The translations under genes were made by a program, and so were the position numbers. The notes below the pieces were generated by a model. That model was not told the DNA's origin and did not search any database. It saw only the letters and a program-made list of their open reading frames with translations. Of a stretch of 27,068 bases of DNA, positions 16,654-23,842 are shown piece by piece (positions within the stretch are counted from its first letter, which is position 1; each line of letters starts with the position of its first letter). Location: positions 1 to 27,068 of the forward strand of contig CAMKTI010000010.1 in the NCBI GenBank assembly GCA_946415665.1, read 5' to 3'. The DNA is from an uncultured Clostridia bacterium. Its GTDB lineage: Bacteria > Bacillota > Clostridia > Lachnospirales > CAMVHY01.

Positions 16654-16682
16654 ATTATAAAGCAAAAAATAATGCATGTCAA
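16654..16682 (-). promoter_or_regulatory. Promoter of the 665-aa gene
   Basis: TTGACA (16677-16682) and TATAAT (16654-16659), 17 bp apart, are both perfect consensus boxes. The sequence TTGACAYGCATTATTTTTTG is shared with the promoter at 22035-22063, which indicates common descent. The gene starts about 120 bp downstream. Confidence 0.8.
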
Positions 16683-16756
16683 ATGTTTTAAATTATTTTT
16701 TTAAAATAAAGGAATTTAACAGATTTTATTTTTGTATTGACTACTTTTTTTAAGTA

Positions 16757-16797
16757 CAAAAAAATCCCGACCTGATAATAAAAAATCAAATCGAGAT
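16757..16797 (-). terminator. Terminator of the 1055-aa gene
   Basis: Arms 16786-16797 and 16764-16775 pair along 12 positions when G-U pairs are allowed (ATCTCGATTTGA with TCAGGTCGGGAT), followed by a T run. It is a diverged copy of the terminator at 14448-14489 and also carries the neighbouring TTGTACTT segment of the ylmC leader. Confidence 0.7.
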
Positions 16798-16827
16798 AAA
16801 TAAATTTATAAAACCAGATAAAAATTT

Positions 16828-19800
16828 TTACTTAAATACATTTTTATCTTTTTCATCTTTTTCATCTTTGTCGGCTATATTATTTTTTTCTTCTTCGAGA
16901 TTAATATTAATTTCTTTATTTTTCTGTTTTGGTTCCCAAATAGTATACGTTAAAAAACTTATACAACAAGATTCCGGTTTTTTACGATAATAATCGCCAA
17001 TTTTATTATAGAAAAGTCCAACTCCAAAACCTACAGCTCCTAAAATTCCCAAACCGATAGCAAGAAATTTTAAAGCCAAAGTTGGTGCCATAACAAATAA
17101 TGCAATTCCTGCACCGATAAAACAAAGTCCCAAAATAATTAAGGGATACTTCATTAAATAAATTCCACCTATCTGTGTTTGATTTGAACCGGCGGTAATC
17201 TCTTTGTCTTTCTCTCTATTTCCGTTTTCGTTAATTTTGATTTTGTTTTCTTCGTTTTCGTTTTTCTTTTCTTCATCTTTTTTGTTTTTGATTTCGTTTT
17301 CGTTTCCTTTGTAAAAAATACTATTTGGATCATTAGCTGCCTTATTCTGCAATTCATTGTAAGAACTGTTATTACTAAACAAGATATTATCACTATTTCC
17401 ACCATTGACTTTGTCTTTGTTTTCTTCCTTCTTTTTGTTGTTTTCGTTTTCATTTTTGTTTTTGTTGTTCTCTATTTTGTTTTCGATTTTGTTTTTCTCT
17501 GACAATCTTTTTTCTAAATCTTCTTTACTATGAAACCCTAATTTCAATTCTACAGAATCATTTTTGACGACTTGTGGTTTTATCATGTTATATACTTGAT
17601 ACGAAAATTGTTTAGCCGCACCTAGGTTTTCTGAGTTATAAATTATTTTGCTTGGATGAGATGTTGTTTTTGTGTCACCATATGCAATACTTGATGCCGG
17701 ATCATTGTTTATGGCGCTTTTATCATAAACTTCGATTTTATGACCATCGTTTCGATCGTGCCCCGTGAATTGTATGACATTTGGAAATATTAGTTTTGCA
17801 GCTTTTTTCTGCTCATTTTTTTCGACGCTCCAAGAATCATCTAGATTTTCGACAAGCTTCCTTTCAAAGTACATGTGCGACGCATATCCATCATTTTCTT
17901 TAAACTTGATAATACGCAACGAAGTTAAACAAGTATTCATATGCCAATTTATATTAAAACCATTTTTACATGACGAAAAATACTCTGCAAAACAATCCAA
18001 CAACTCATTAAATTTGCTTTCCATGTTGTAACAATAAGAATATTCTGATTTCATTTTACCACAAGCAAGCTCATTCATTAATTCTTTTTTCGTTTCTTCT
18101 GTGCCGGCTACTGGTCGTAAAAAAATATCTGCCGCAAAGTCTCTTAACATGAAAAAATCTTTCGTGGATAAATTAAATTTTTTTTCAACCTTTTTATAAA
18201 AATCATAACCGGAGTCTACGCACTCGTCCCAACTATTATAAAATTTACTTTTATAATTTTCAATGATTTCACGAATTTCTTCTATACTCTTTTTATTGTC
18301 CTCGTCTTTTTCTTTAGCTAAACCTATCTTTTGTAAAAAATTTGTATACTTTCCACCTTGTAACACTTTTTTATATGTGTCTACAAGTGATTTTAAAATT
18401 ATTTTTCCATATTTAGTTTTTTCCTCATACTTAACCAAAATTTGTACAAACTCGTTATCTTTATATCTCCCAAAGAAATCCTCATGCTCAATATCCTTTA
18501 CAATTTCAGCAAGCTTCATTAATTCATCAATTTGCCTAAAAACCTGAAAAACATGTGGTATCCAAAACAGTACATGTGAATGAGATATAATCTTCCCATC
18601 TTTTGTCTCATGCAAATAACTTGGAACTAATTGCCCGTCCGTAATCATTTTTTTCGCCAATAAATTTGCTGATATCTCATTTGGAGTAGCTGCCTCATCA
18701 GCAAAAAAACCAAATTCGTGATCTCCTGCTACAAGAATTAAACCATCTTCACCCTCTAACATTTTGTCATCATTATCTTCGTTTATATCAATTATCTTAT
18801 TTAAAATTATTTTATTTTCATTATCATTATCATTATCCAGTTTTTTTTCTCCTAGCTTTTCTTTTAGCTTTTCTTTAACTTGTAATTCCATACACAAAAC
18901 TTCAATGCTGTGCGGGCCCCTATCTATATGATCGCCGGTTAATATATTTTTTTCTTCTTTAGGGTCAAAACCCTCTCTTATTTTAAAATCATTCAGCAAA
19001 ACTATATTGTTTTTATCAGAAATATTCCAACCAGAAAAATTTTTTATGTTATCAAGCAATGTTATTAATTCCCGCCAGGTTTCTTGTTCTGTAAGATAAG
19101 ACGAAAAATCTGATAATTTGCCAGGTACATAACGGATACCAAGGTGAAAACCATTTTCATCTTTACAGTCCGATAAGTTATTAATAACACTACAATTTTT
19201 TTTGCATATCTTCCCTTTTAGAAACTCAAAGCAGCTAAAAATATATTCTTGTATCTTCTGTATACCTGTATCTTTGTTCTGTATACCTGTATCTTTGTGT
19301 TGGCAATAAATTTTTACCACTTCATTAAGACCGATTTCAATATCAACATTTTCTGTCACTTTTTTATGGCTTTTTTCAAAATCGTTTTTTCCTTCTTGCT
19401 CCTTTTTTTCTTGCTCTGACTTTTCTACCCAATACGAAAACTCATATTTACATTTTAATTTTTGATTTTTATCATCAAACTCTAACTGACCAGGTAGTTT
19501 TTCCTCATCTTTTTGATATGATTCTTTGACTTTCTTAAGTAAACCTTTCCCGACCATATTTGCCACAGCTTTTAAGTTTTCATCTGAATTTTTTCTTTTT
19601 TCTTTTAAGGCCTTTATAATACTGGAATTTTCGCCTTTTTTAAGATCATCTTTTATCTTATCTATGGAACCGTCAAATATTTTTTTGCCATTGCTCGAAT
19701 CAATAACCAAAAAACTATCTTGTTTTAGGCTTATAACATTGTTCAAGTTGTAATTTAACCCATTTATATCACCATGGATATCGCTGCTGACATGAAAATC

Positions 19801-19995
19801 AATGCCACCTTCTCCCTCATTTATTTCTTTCTTTGGCTTATTTTGCTTGGTTTGTTCCTCTATTTTTGAATGAACACAATAAACGCTCTGAAGTGTTTTT
19901 GCCGCAGCATCGATTTTTTTTGTATCATCATTAATATTCCCGCTTAAACTAATAAAAGTCGAATTTTTATCATACATATCAATGTTATTCTCCAT
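16828..19995 (-). CDS. Membrane-anchored metallophosphoesterase (PPP-like phosphatase), 1055 aa
   Basis: Calcineurin-like phosphoesterase motifs are present in order: SDIHGD (D72, H74), GDHIDRG (354-360), GDHE (424-427), HSH (472-474) and GHDRN (745-749). GD-x-x-DRG is typical of PPP Ser/Thr phosphatases and their bacterial relatives. Two oddities stand out: an insertion of about 280 residues between the first and second motifs, and GDHE in place of GNHE, replacing the usual metal-binding Asn by Asp. Residues about 835-945 are a K/E/N linker. DPNSIFYK (889-896), a hydrophobic hairpin (948-1000), a CC-containing segment and an acidic tail match the 665-aa neighbour. I chose ATG 19995 because GAGGTGG lies 5 nt upstream; a TTG 11 codons earlier has no ribosome binding site. 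The likely role is dephosphorylation or nucleotide hydrolysis at a membrane, inferred from motifs. Confidence 0.88.
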   Translation of the reverse strand: MENNIDMYDKNSTFISLSGNINDDTKKIDAAAKTLQSVYCVHSKIEEQTKQNKPKKEINEGEGGIDFHVSSDIHGDINGLNYNLNNVISLKQDSFLVIDSSNGKKIFDGSIDKIKDDLKKGENSSIIKALKEKRKNSDENLKAVANMVGKGLLKKVKESYQKDEEKLPGQLEFDDKNQKLKCKYEFSYWVEKSEQEKKEQEGKNDFEKSHKKVTENVDIEIGLNEVVKIYCQHKDTGIQNKDTGIQKIQEYIFSCFEFLKGKICKKNCSVINNLSDCKDENGFHLGIRYVPGKLSDFSSYLTEQETWRELITLLDNIKNFSGWNISDKNNIVLLNDFKIREGFDPKEEKNILTGDHIDRGPHSIEVLCMELQVKEKLKEKLGEKKLDNDNDNENKIILNKIIDINEDNDDKMLEGEDGLILVAGDHEFGFFADEAATPNEISANLLAKKMITDGQLVPSYLHETKDGKIISHSHVLFWIPHVFQVFRQIDELMKLAEIVKDIEHEDFFGRYKDNEFVQILVKYEEKTKYGKIILKSLVDTYKKVLQGGKYTNFLQKIGLAKEKDEDNKKSIEEIREIIENYKSKFYNSWDECVDSGYDFYKKVEKKFNLSTKDFFMLRDFAADIFLRPVAGTEETKKELMNELACGKMKSEYSYCYNMESKFNELLDCFAEYFSSCKNGFNINWHMNTCLTSLRIIKFKENDGYASHMYFERKLVENLDDSWSVEKNEQKKAAKLIFPNVIQFTGHDRNDGHKIEVYDKSAINNDPASSIAYGDTKTTSHPSKIIYNSENLGAAKQFSYQVYNMIKPQVVKNDSVELKLGFHSKEDLEKRLSEKNKIENKIENNKNKNENENNKKKEENKDKVNGGNSDNILFSNNSSYNELQNKAANDPNSIFYKGNENEIKNKKDEEKKNENEENKIKINENGNREKDKEITAGSNQTQIGGIYLMKYPLIILGLCFIGAGIALFVMAPTLALKFLAIGLGILGAVGFGVGLFYNKIGDYYRKKPESCCISFLTYTIWEPKQKNKEININLEEEKNNIADKDEKDEKDKNVFK
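19260..19301 (-). repeat. 21-bp tandem repeat in the phosphatase gene
   Basis: Two 21-bp units starting at 19260 and 19281 encode the doubled KDTGIQN segment. They lie in the long insertion between the first two phosphoesterase motifs and keep the frame. Confidence 0.8.
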
Positions 19996-20050
19996 ACCTA
20001 CCACCTCAAAAATTTTTTTAACTACCAATAAAAATACAAATAATATATTT

Positions 20051-20080
20051 ATTCTATCACAAGCAATTTTGTAATGTCAA
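20051..20080 (-). promoter_or_regulatory. Promoter of the 1055-aa gene
   Basis: TTGACA (20075-20080) and TAGAAT (20051-20056) are 18 bp apart. The transcript would start about 50 bp before the ATG at 19995. It resembles the promoter at 309-337 of the other large membrane protein gene. Confidence 0.75.
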
Positions 20081-20199
20081 AATAAAATAAAAATTTTTCT
20101 CAAAAGTATTTTTGTGCTCTAAAAATATTTGTTTTGAAGACGTTTTTTTCTTATAACTATTTTGTTTTTATGTTTATCAATTTTTTTTTACACACAAAA
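20081..20199. other. Intergenic stretch, nothing recognised
   Basis: AT-rich sequence between the promoter at 20051-20080 and the orphan terminator at 20200. I find no reading frame, repeat or hairpin here. Confidence 0.4.
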
Positions 20200-20235
20200 A
20201 AATCCCAACCTTGATAAAAAATCAAATCGGGATTT
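20200..20235 (-). terminator. Orphan terminator of a lost gene
   Basis: Minus-strand arms 20222-20235 and 20200-20214 (AAATCCCGATTTGA with a partly complementary partner), followed by a T run, are a copy of the 14448 terminator family. No gene lies directly upstream, only the short remnant 20236-20297 and the ylmC fragment. It probably marks a deleted member of the array. Confidence 0.6.
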
Positions 20236-20297
20236 ATAAATTTTTTAAGCCAAAAAAATTTTGACCATTTTTATCGAATAACATTGTCATTTTTAAA

Positions 20298-20441
20298 CGC
20301 CAAAAATTTTTCCATTCTCAACAACAATTATTTTTTTATTCTTCCAGTTCGTTCATTGATATCAAAATCGCTTAAAAAACCAAAACGTTTTCCATCATTA
20401 ATATTTATAATTTCTTTTTGCTTAAAATCAGATATTCGCAA
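20298..20441 (-). pseudogene. Truncated copy of the ylmC 5' half
   Basis: Almost identical to the first half of ylmC (14263-14400), with the AGGAGGT ribosome binding site and TTG start kept (20441). It encodes MRISDFKQKEI...GFLSDFDINERTGRIKK and then hits a stop, because one base is missing before the A7 tract. Sequence similarity continues out of frame to about 20298 and then ends abruptly. Confidence 0.85.
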
Positions 20442-20489
20442 AACAATTACCTCCTGAAAAAAATTTATGCCGCCAAACTTTTTTCAAGT

Positions 20490-20530
20490 ACAAAAAAATC
20501 CCGATCCAATAAAAAATCAAACCGGGATTT
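20490..20530 (-). terminator. Terminator of the 391-aa gene
   Basis: Arms 20517-20530 and 20496-20509 share the AAATCCCGGTTTGA core with the terminator at 14448-14489, with a T run after it. The pairing near the loop is imperfect in this copy. Confidence 0.75.
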
Positions 20531-20576
20531 ATAATTTTCTAAAACCAGATAAAAATTTTTATTCCAGGGCATTTTC

Positions 20577-21752
20577 TTATTTTCCTTTAATAATATCACT
20601 TTTCTCGTCTACTTCAAAACTGATATCATCATCTTCTTCATTTTCATCTTTATCTTTCTCTGTCTCTTTACTACTTATCGATTGTTTATCATCTTTATCT
20701 TTCTCTGTCTCTTTACTACTCATCGATTGTTTATCATCTTTATTATAATCCGTGCCGCTTCCTGATGGTTTATTATTATTATCAATAACTGCATTGTATT
20801 TATAAGCCAAGATACCAAAGACAATGGTGGAAATTAATGGCACTAATCCAGCTATAAATAAAAGTATATCTATTATGCCGCCGGATTTGTATTTATCGTC
20901 ACAAACGATCTTAAAGACAAAAACAATTGACGGAATAAAAGGTAAAAATATTCCAATTATTGCTAGCACCGTATATGGATTTGTCGTATGACCAGTTCTT
21001 TGGGAGTTTTCAATTTCTTTGTTGAGGTTGCTATTTTCGTTTTCTTCAACAATCTTTTCTTTTTCCACAAACCCCAACTGTTTCAAATTACTGTCGTATT
21101 TTAAATTAATTTCTGAAGTTAATTGTGACAATATTTTTTTAAACTCTGTAAATTCCTTGTCATCGCATTCTATTTTGTCAATACGATGATTGAAGATATG
21201 TGCAACTCGATTATATTGATCTTGCTTGAAAAACTGATTAATTGCCGCCTTGAAGAATTGACACTTGAACAGATCTTTTATATCTACATTAGGTTGACTC
21301 CAACGATACATTCCTTTACAGAATTTTATAAAGGCATCATCCGCTTCCAATTTGACAGACTGATCGTTGCTCAATTTACAATAAATTTCTTCTACATCTA
21401 TTTTATTTTTATCAGATACAGACAAACGATTTACAAAATTGGCAACTAAAAGGTTCACTGAAAAAGATACTTCTAAGCTAATACAGCGCATTTTACTCCT
21501 GTTATTCTCGTTGCCAAAAAAAGCTTTACATAATTCATAGTTCTGATCATTATTATTTTCATTATTTTTGCTAACGATATCTTTCAATAAATTCCATTTC
21601 AAATCTAACCAAGAATCTAGATCTTGAATTTTTACGTTATACAGTGCAACAGTATTTAACACCAGCTGGCGAGCACTACTGAAAAATGCATTTAAACTGG
21701 CAATTGTATCCTCCTCACTTAACTCTTCTTCAACAGAATTTTGATTTGACAT
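20577..21752 (-). CDS. Unknown 391-aa membrane protein with acidic repeat tail
   Basis: No family is recognised. Residues 1-250 are polar, probably helical, with scattered Cys and aromatics and no identifiable motif. Two hydrophobic helices follow, about 258-283 and 291-318, separated by the short loop CDDKYKSGG. The C-terminal 70 residues are charged and include two copies of DDKQS(M/I)SSKETEKDK, then an Asp/Glu run. This layout (N-domain, hairpin, charged tail) parallels the 665-aa and 1055-aa neighbours, but the hairpin sequence is different. The start ATG 21752 lies behind AAGGAGGGG. A truncated copy of its 5' end lies just upstream (21786-21902). Confidence 0.85.
   Translation of the reverse strand: MSNQNSVEEELSEEDTIASLNAFFSSARQLVLNTVALYNVKIQDLDSWLDLKWNLLKDIVSKNNENNNDQNYELCKAFFGNENNRSKMRCISLEVSFSVNLLVANFVNRLSVSDKNKIDVEEIYCKLSNDQSVKLEADDAFIKFCKGMYRWSQPNVDIKDLFKCQFFKAAINQFFKQDQYNRVAHIFNHRIDKIECDDKEFTEFKKILSQLTSEINLKYDSNLKQLGFVEKEKIVEENENSNLNKEIENSQRTGHTTNPYTVLAIIGIFLPFIPSIVFVFKIVCDDKYKSGGIIDILLFIAGLVPLISTIVFGILAYKYNAVIDNNNKPSGSGTDYNKDDKQSMSSKETEKDKDDKQSISSKETEKDKDENEEDDDISFEVDEKSDIIKGK
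20646..20735 (-). repeat. 45-bp tandem repeat in the 391-aa gene
   Basis: Units 20646-20690 and 20691-20735 encode the duplicated 15-residue block DDKQS(M/I)SSKETEKDK and differ at very few bases. The frame is preserved. Confidence 0.9.
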
Positions 21753-21959
21753 AAATTTTCCCCTCCTTATTATTTTAAAACATTTTTAATTAGCGCTACA
21801 TTTCATCTCGAGCCGATTGCCAAGCCTACTTAAAAATTCATTTAAACTGGCAATTGTATCATCCTCACCTAACTTTTCTTCAACATAATTTTGATTTGAC
21901 ATAAATTTTCCCCTCCTTATTATTTTAAAACATTTTTAATTAGCGCTACATTCCATCTC
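21689..21959 (-). repeat. Tandem duplication (150-bp period) of the 391-aa gene's 5' end and leader
   Basis: Segments 21689-21809 and 21839-21959 are near identical at a fixed 150-bp offset. Each contains the first codons, the AAGGAGGGG ribosome binding site and the leader with TTAGCGCTACATT (as read on the plus strand, AATTAGCGCTACATT). Confidence 0.9.
21786..21902 (-). pseudogene. Truncated 38-codon copy of the 391-aa gene start
   Basis: ATG 21902 with its own AAGGAGGGG opens a frame encoding MSNQNYVEEKLGEDDTIASL, matching the start of the 391-aa product. After about residue 25 it diverges and stops at 21786. It is translatable from the same promoter ahead of the full gene, so it could act as an upstream ORF, but its origin is clearly a broken duplicate. 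Confidence 0.75.
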
Positions 21960-22034
21960 AATCTGTAAACTTTGTCATCTACATAACAAAAATAAAAATC
22001 AGCTAAAAACAAAATTTACAAATTAGATAATTTT

Positions 22035-22063
22035 ATTTTAACCCAAAAAATAATGCGTGTCAA
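22035..22063 (-). promoter_or_regulatory. Promoter of the 391-aa gene
   Basis: TTGACA (22058-22063) and TAAAAT (22035-22040) have a 17-bp spacer. It is closely related to the promoter at 16654-16682. The leader to the full-length gene is long (about 280 nt) because the truncated copy lies between. Confidence 0.75.
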
Positions 22064-22229
22064 GTATTTTTAAGTATTTTTTTTGAAATTTGAGGGGTGG
22101 GGAGTAGAGCCTATTAACAAGATAAGTTTAAGAGATTTCGTTTTTAATCTAAGCAAAAATTAAAGTTACAAGCACCAAAATCTAAAATTTTTTTTGGATT
22201 TCAAAATCAGTTTATCTCTACATATCATG
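22064..22229. other. Intergenic stretch before the 391-aa gene promoter
   Basis: A G-rich patch (about 22092-22105) sits in AT-rich DNA. I find no gene, and no clear terminator for the gene ending at 22230. Confidence 0.35.
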
Positions 22230-23495
22230 TTATTTTTTTTTATTTAAAAGTCTATCCAAAGCAATCAAAACAGCATTTTTTCCATGAAACCAAGTTAAAG
22301 ATCCTTGAATAAAAACTGTATATGGATTGCGAATAGGAGCGTCTGCTGAAAATTCAATAGATGAACCCTGAATAAAATTTCCTGCTGCCATTATTATTTC
22401 ACAATCATATCCCGGTATTTTTTCTGGCGTGGGAGTAAAAAAATTATTTACTGGCGATGCTTTTTGCACACCTTCACAAAATTTAATCAAGTTCTCTTTT
22501 GATTTTAAATTTACAGCTTGGATTATATCCGTACGATTATCGCTTGATTTTGGAAATACTTCGAAGTCAAACATAGAAAATATTTCGGCTGCAAAAATTG
22601 CCGTCTTTAATGCGCATGAAACGACTTGTGGTGCAACAAACAAACCATATAAATTATAAAATGATTCTCCAAGTGACGCTCCCAATTCTTTTTCTAAACC
22701 CGGAGCAAATAGTTGACACGAACAATTTTTTATCAAATTTTTTTTTCCGGTTATATAAGCACCGGTTTTTGCAATACCACCGCCCGGATTTTTTATTAAT
22801 GAACCAATCGTTAAATCTGCGCCAAAATCCGACGGCTCAAATTCTTCAACAAATTCACCATAACAATTATCAACCAAAAAAATTATATTTGGGTTGATTT
22901 TTTTTATAAATTTAATTACGTTTCCAATTTTTCTTACGTTCAGAGATTCTCTTAACGAATATCCACGTGATCTTTGAATTGCAATTATTTTTGTCTGTGG
23001 CGAAATATTTTTTTTTATGGCGTCCAAATCAAAATCTTTATTATTTTTTAATTCGATTTTTTTATATTTTATCCGACGTTTTATTAATTCTTGAATTATA
23101 TTTTTTAAACTATCATAAGGCTCACCAGAAATATAAATTAATTCATCACCAAAATTTAAATTTCCAAAAAAAGCACACGCTAAAGCATGCGTTCCTGAAA
23201 CAAAATTTATTCTTACTAAAGAATCTTCTGTATTAAAAACGTCGCAATAAATTTTTTCTAAAACATCTCGTCCTGCATCGTTATAACCATAACCATTAGA
23301 AAAATTAAAATGTGAATCGCTTAATTTATTTTTTTGCATCGCATGCAAAATTTTCATTTGATTAAACTCACAAATCGAATCTATTTTTTTAGACATAGAC
23401 AAAATATTTTTTTGTGCTTGAATCCCGGCGTCTATTACTTTTTTTTCGACACCAAATTTTTCTGTCATAAATTTTAAATATAAATCATCAGTCAT
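22230..23495 (-). CDS. Methionine gamma-lyase family PLP enzyme (YnbB / aluminium resistance protein type)
   Basis: A 421-aa fold-type I PLP enzyme. Family features are HFN(F)SNGYGYNDAGRD near the N-terminus, the cofactor-binding region SGTHALACAFFG, DNCYGEF (PLP aspartate) and SLIKNPGGGIAKTG with the probable Schiff-base lysine at about residue 235. This matches the group named aluminium resistance protein or methionine gamma-lyase-like (PF06838, YnbB in Bacillus), whose physiological substrate is unsettled. I chose ATG 23495 because GGAG lies about 9 nt upstream; an ATG 7 codons earlier would put that site inside the gene. It is divergent from asd. Confidence 0.9.
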   Translation of the reverse strand: MTDDLYLKFMTEKFGVEKKVIDAGIQAQKNILSMSKKIDSICEFNQMKILHAMQKNKLSDSHFNFSNGYGYNDAGRDVLEKIYCDVFNTEDSLVRINFVSGTHALACAFFGNLNFGDELIYISGEPYDSLKNIIQELIKRRIKYKKIELKNNKDFDLDAIKKNISPQTKIIAIQRSRGYSLRESLNVRKIGNVIKFIKKINPNIIFLVDNCYGEFVEEFEPSDFGADLTIGSLIKNPGGGIAKTGAYITGKKNLIKNCSCQLFAPGLEKELGASLGESFYNLYGLFVAPQVVSCALKTAIFAAEIFSMFDFEVFPKSSDNRTDIIQAVNLKSKENLIKFCEGVQKASPVNNFFTPTPEKIPGYDCEIIMAAGNFIQGSSIEFSADAPIRNPYTVFIQGSLTWFHGKNAVLIALDRLLNKKK

Positions 23496-23537
23496 ATTAT
23501 TTCGCTCCAAAAACATTTTTGATACAATTGGATATAA

Positions 23538-23565
23538 ATTATAAATTAAAATTAAACGAGTTCAA
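23538..23565 (-). promoter_or_regulatory. Likely promoter of the YnbB-type gene
   Basis: TTGAAC (23560-23565) and TATAAT (23538-23543) with a 16-bp spacer lie about 40 bp before the start codon. Confidence 0.55.
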
Positions 23566-23774
23566 ATTTCACACTTATTTTTTTAATGCTAACTGTAAAA
23601 ATTTGATAAAATTAAATTGCGTTGTCATGTCGTGATAAAAATTTTTTTTCATATTGAAATATAGGAAAATAAATTTTATTGGTTAGCGGATTTAAAAAAA
23701 TTTTTTTTCGGCTCAAAACACACTTTTTGTCAAAAAATCATATTTTATTAATAAAACAATTTTTGATTTATAAC
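23566..23774. other. Intergenic region between divergent promoters
   Basis: AT-rich with no reading frame. The genes on either side point away from it. No conserved leader or riboswitch-like structure (for example a lysine riboswitch for asd-dapA) is apparent. Confidence 0.4.
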
Positions 23775-23803
23775 TTGCTCAAAATAGCTAAAACGGTTAT
23801 AGT
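23775..23803 (+). promoter_or_regulatory. Likely promoter of asd-dapA
   Basis: TTGCTC (23775-23780) and TATAGT (23798-23803) have a 17-bp spacer. The start codon is 40 bp downstream of the -10 box. Confidence 0.55.
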
Positions 23804-23842
23804 GTAATCGTAAATTATTTTTTTAGGAGTGTAAAATTTATT

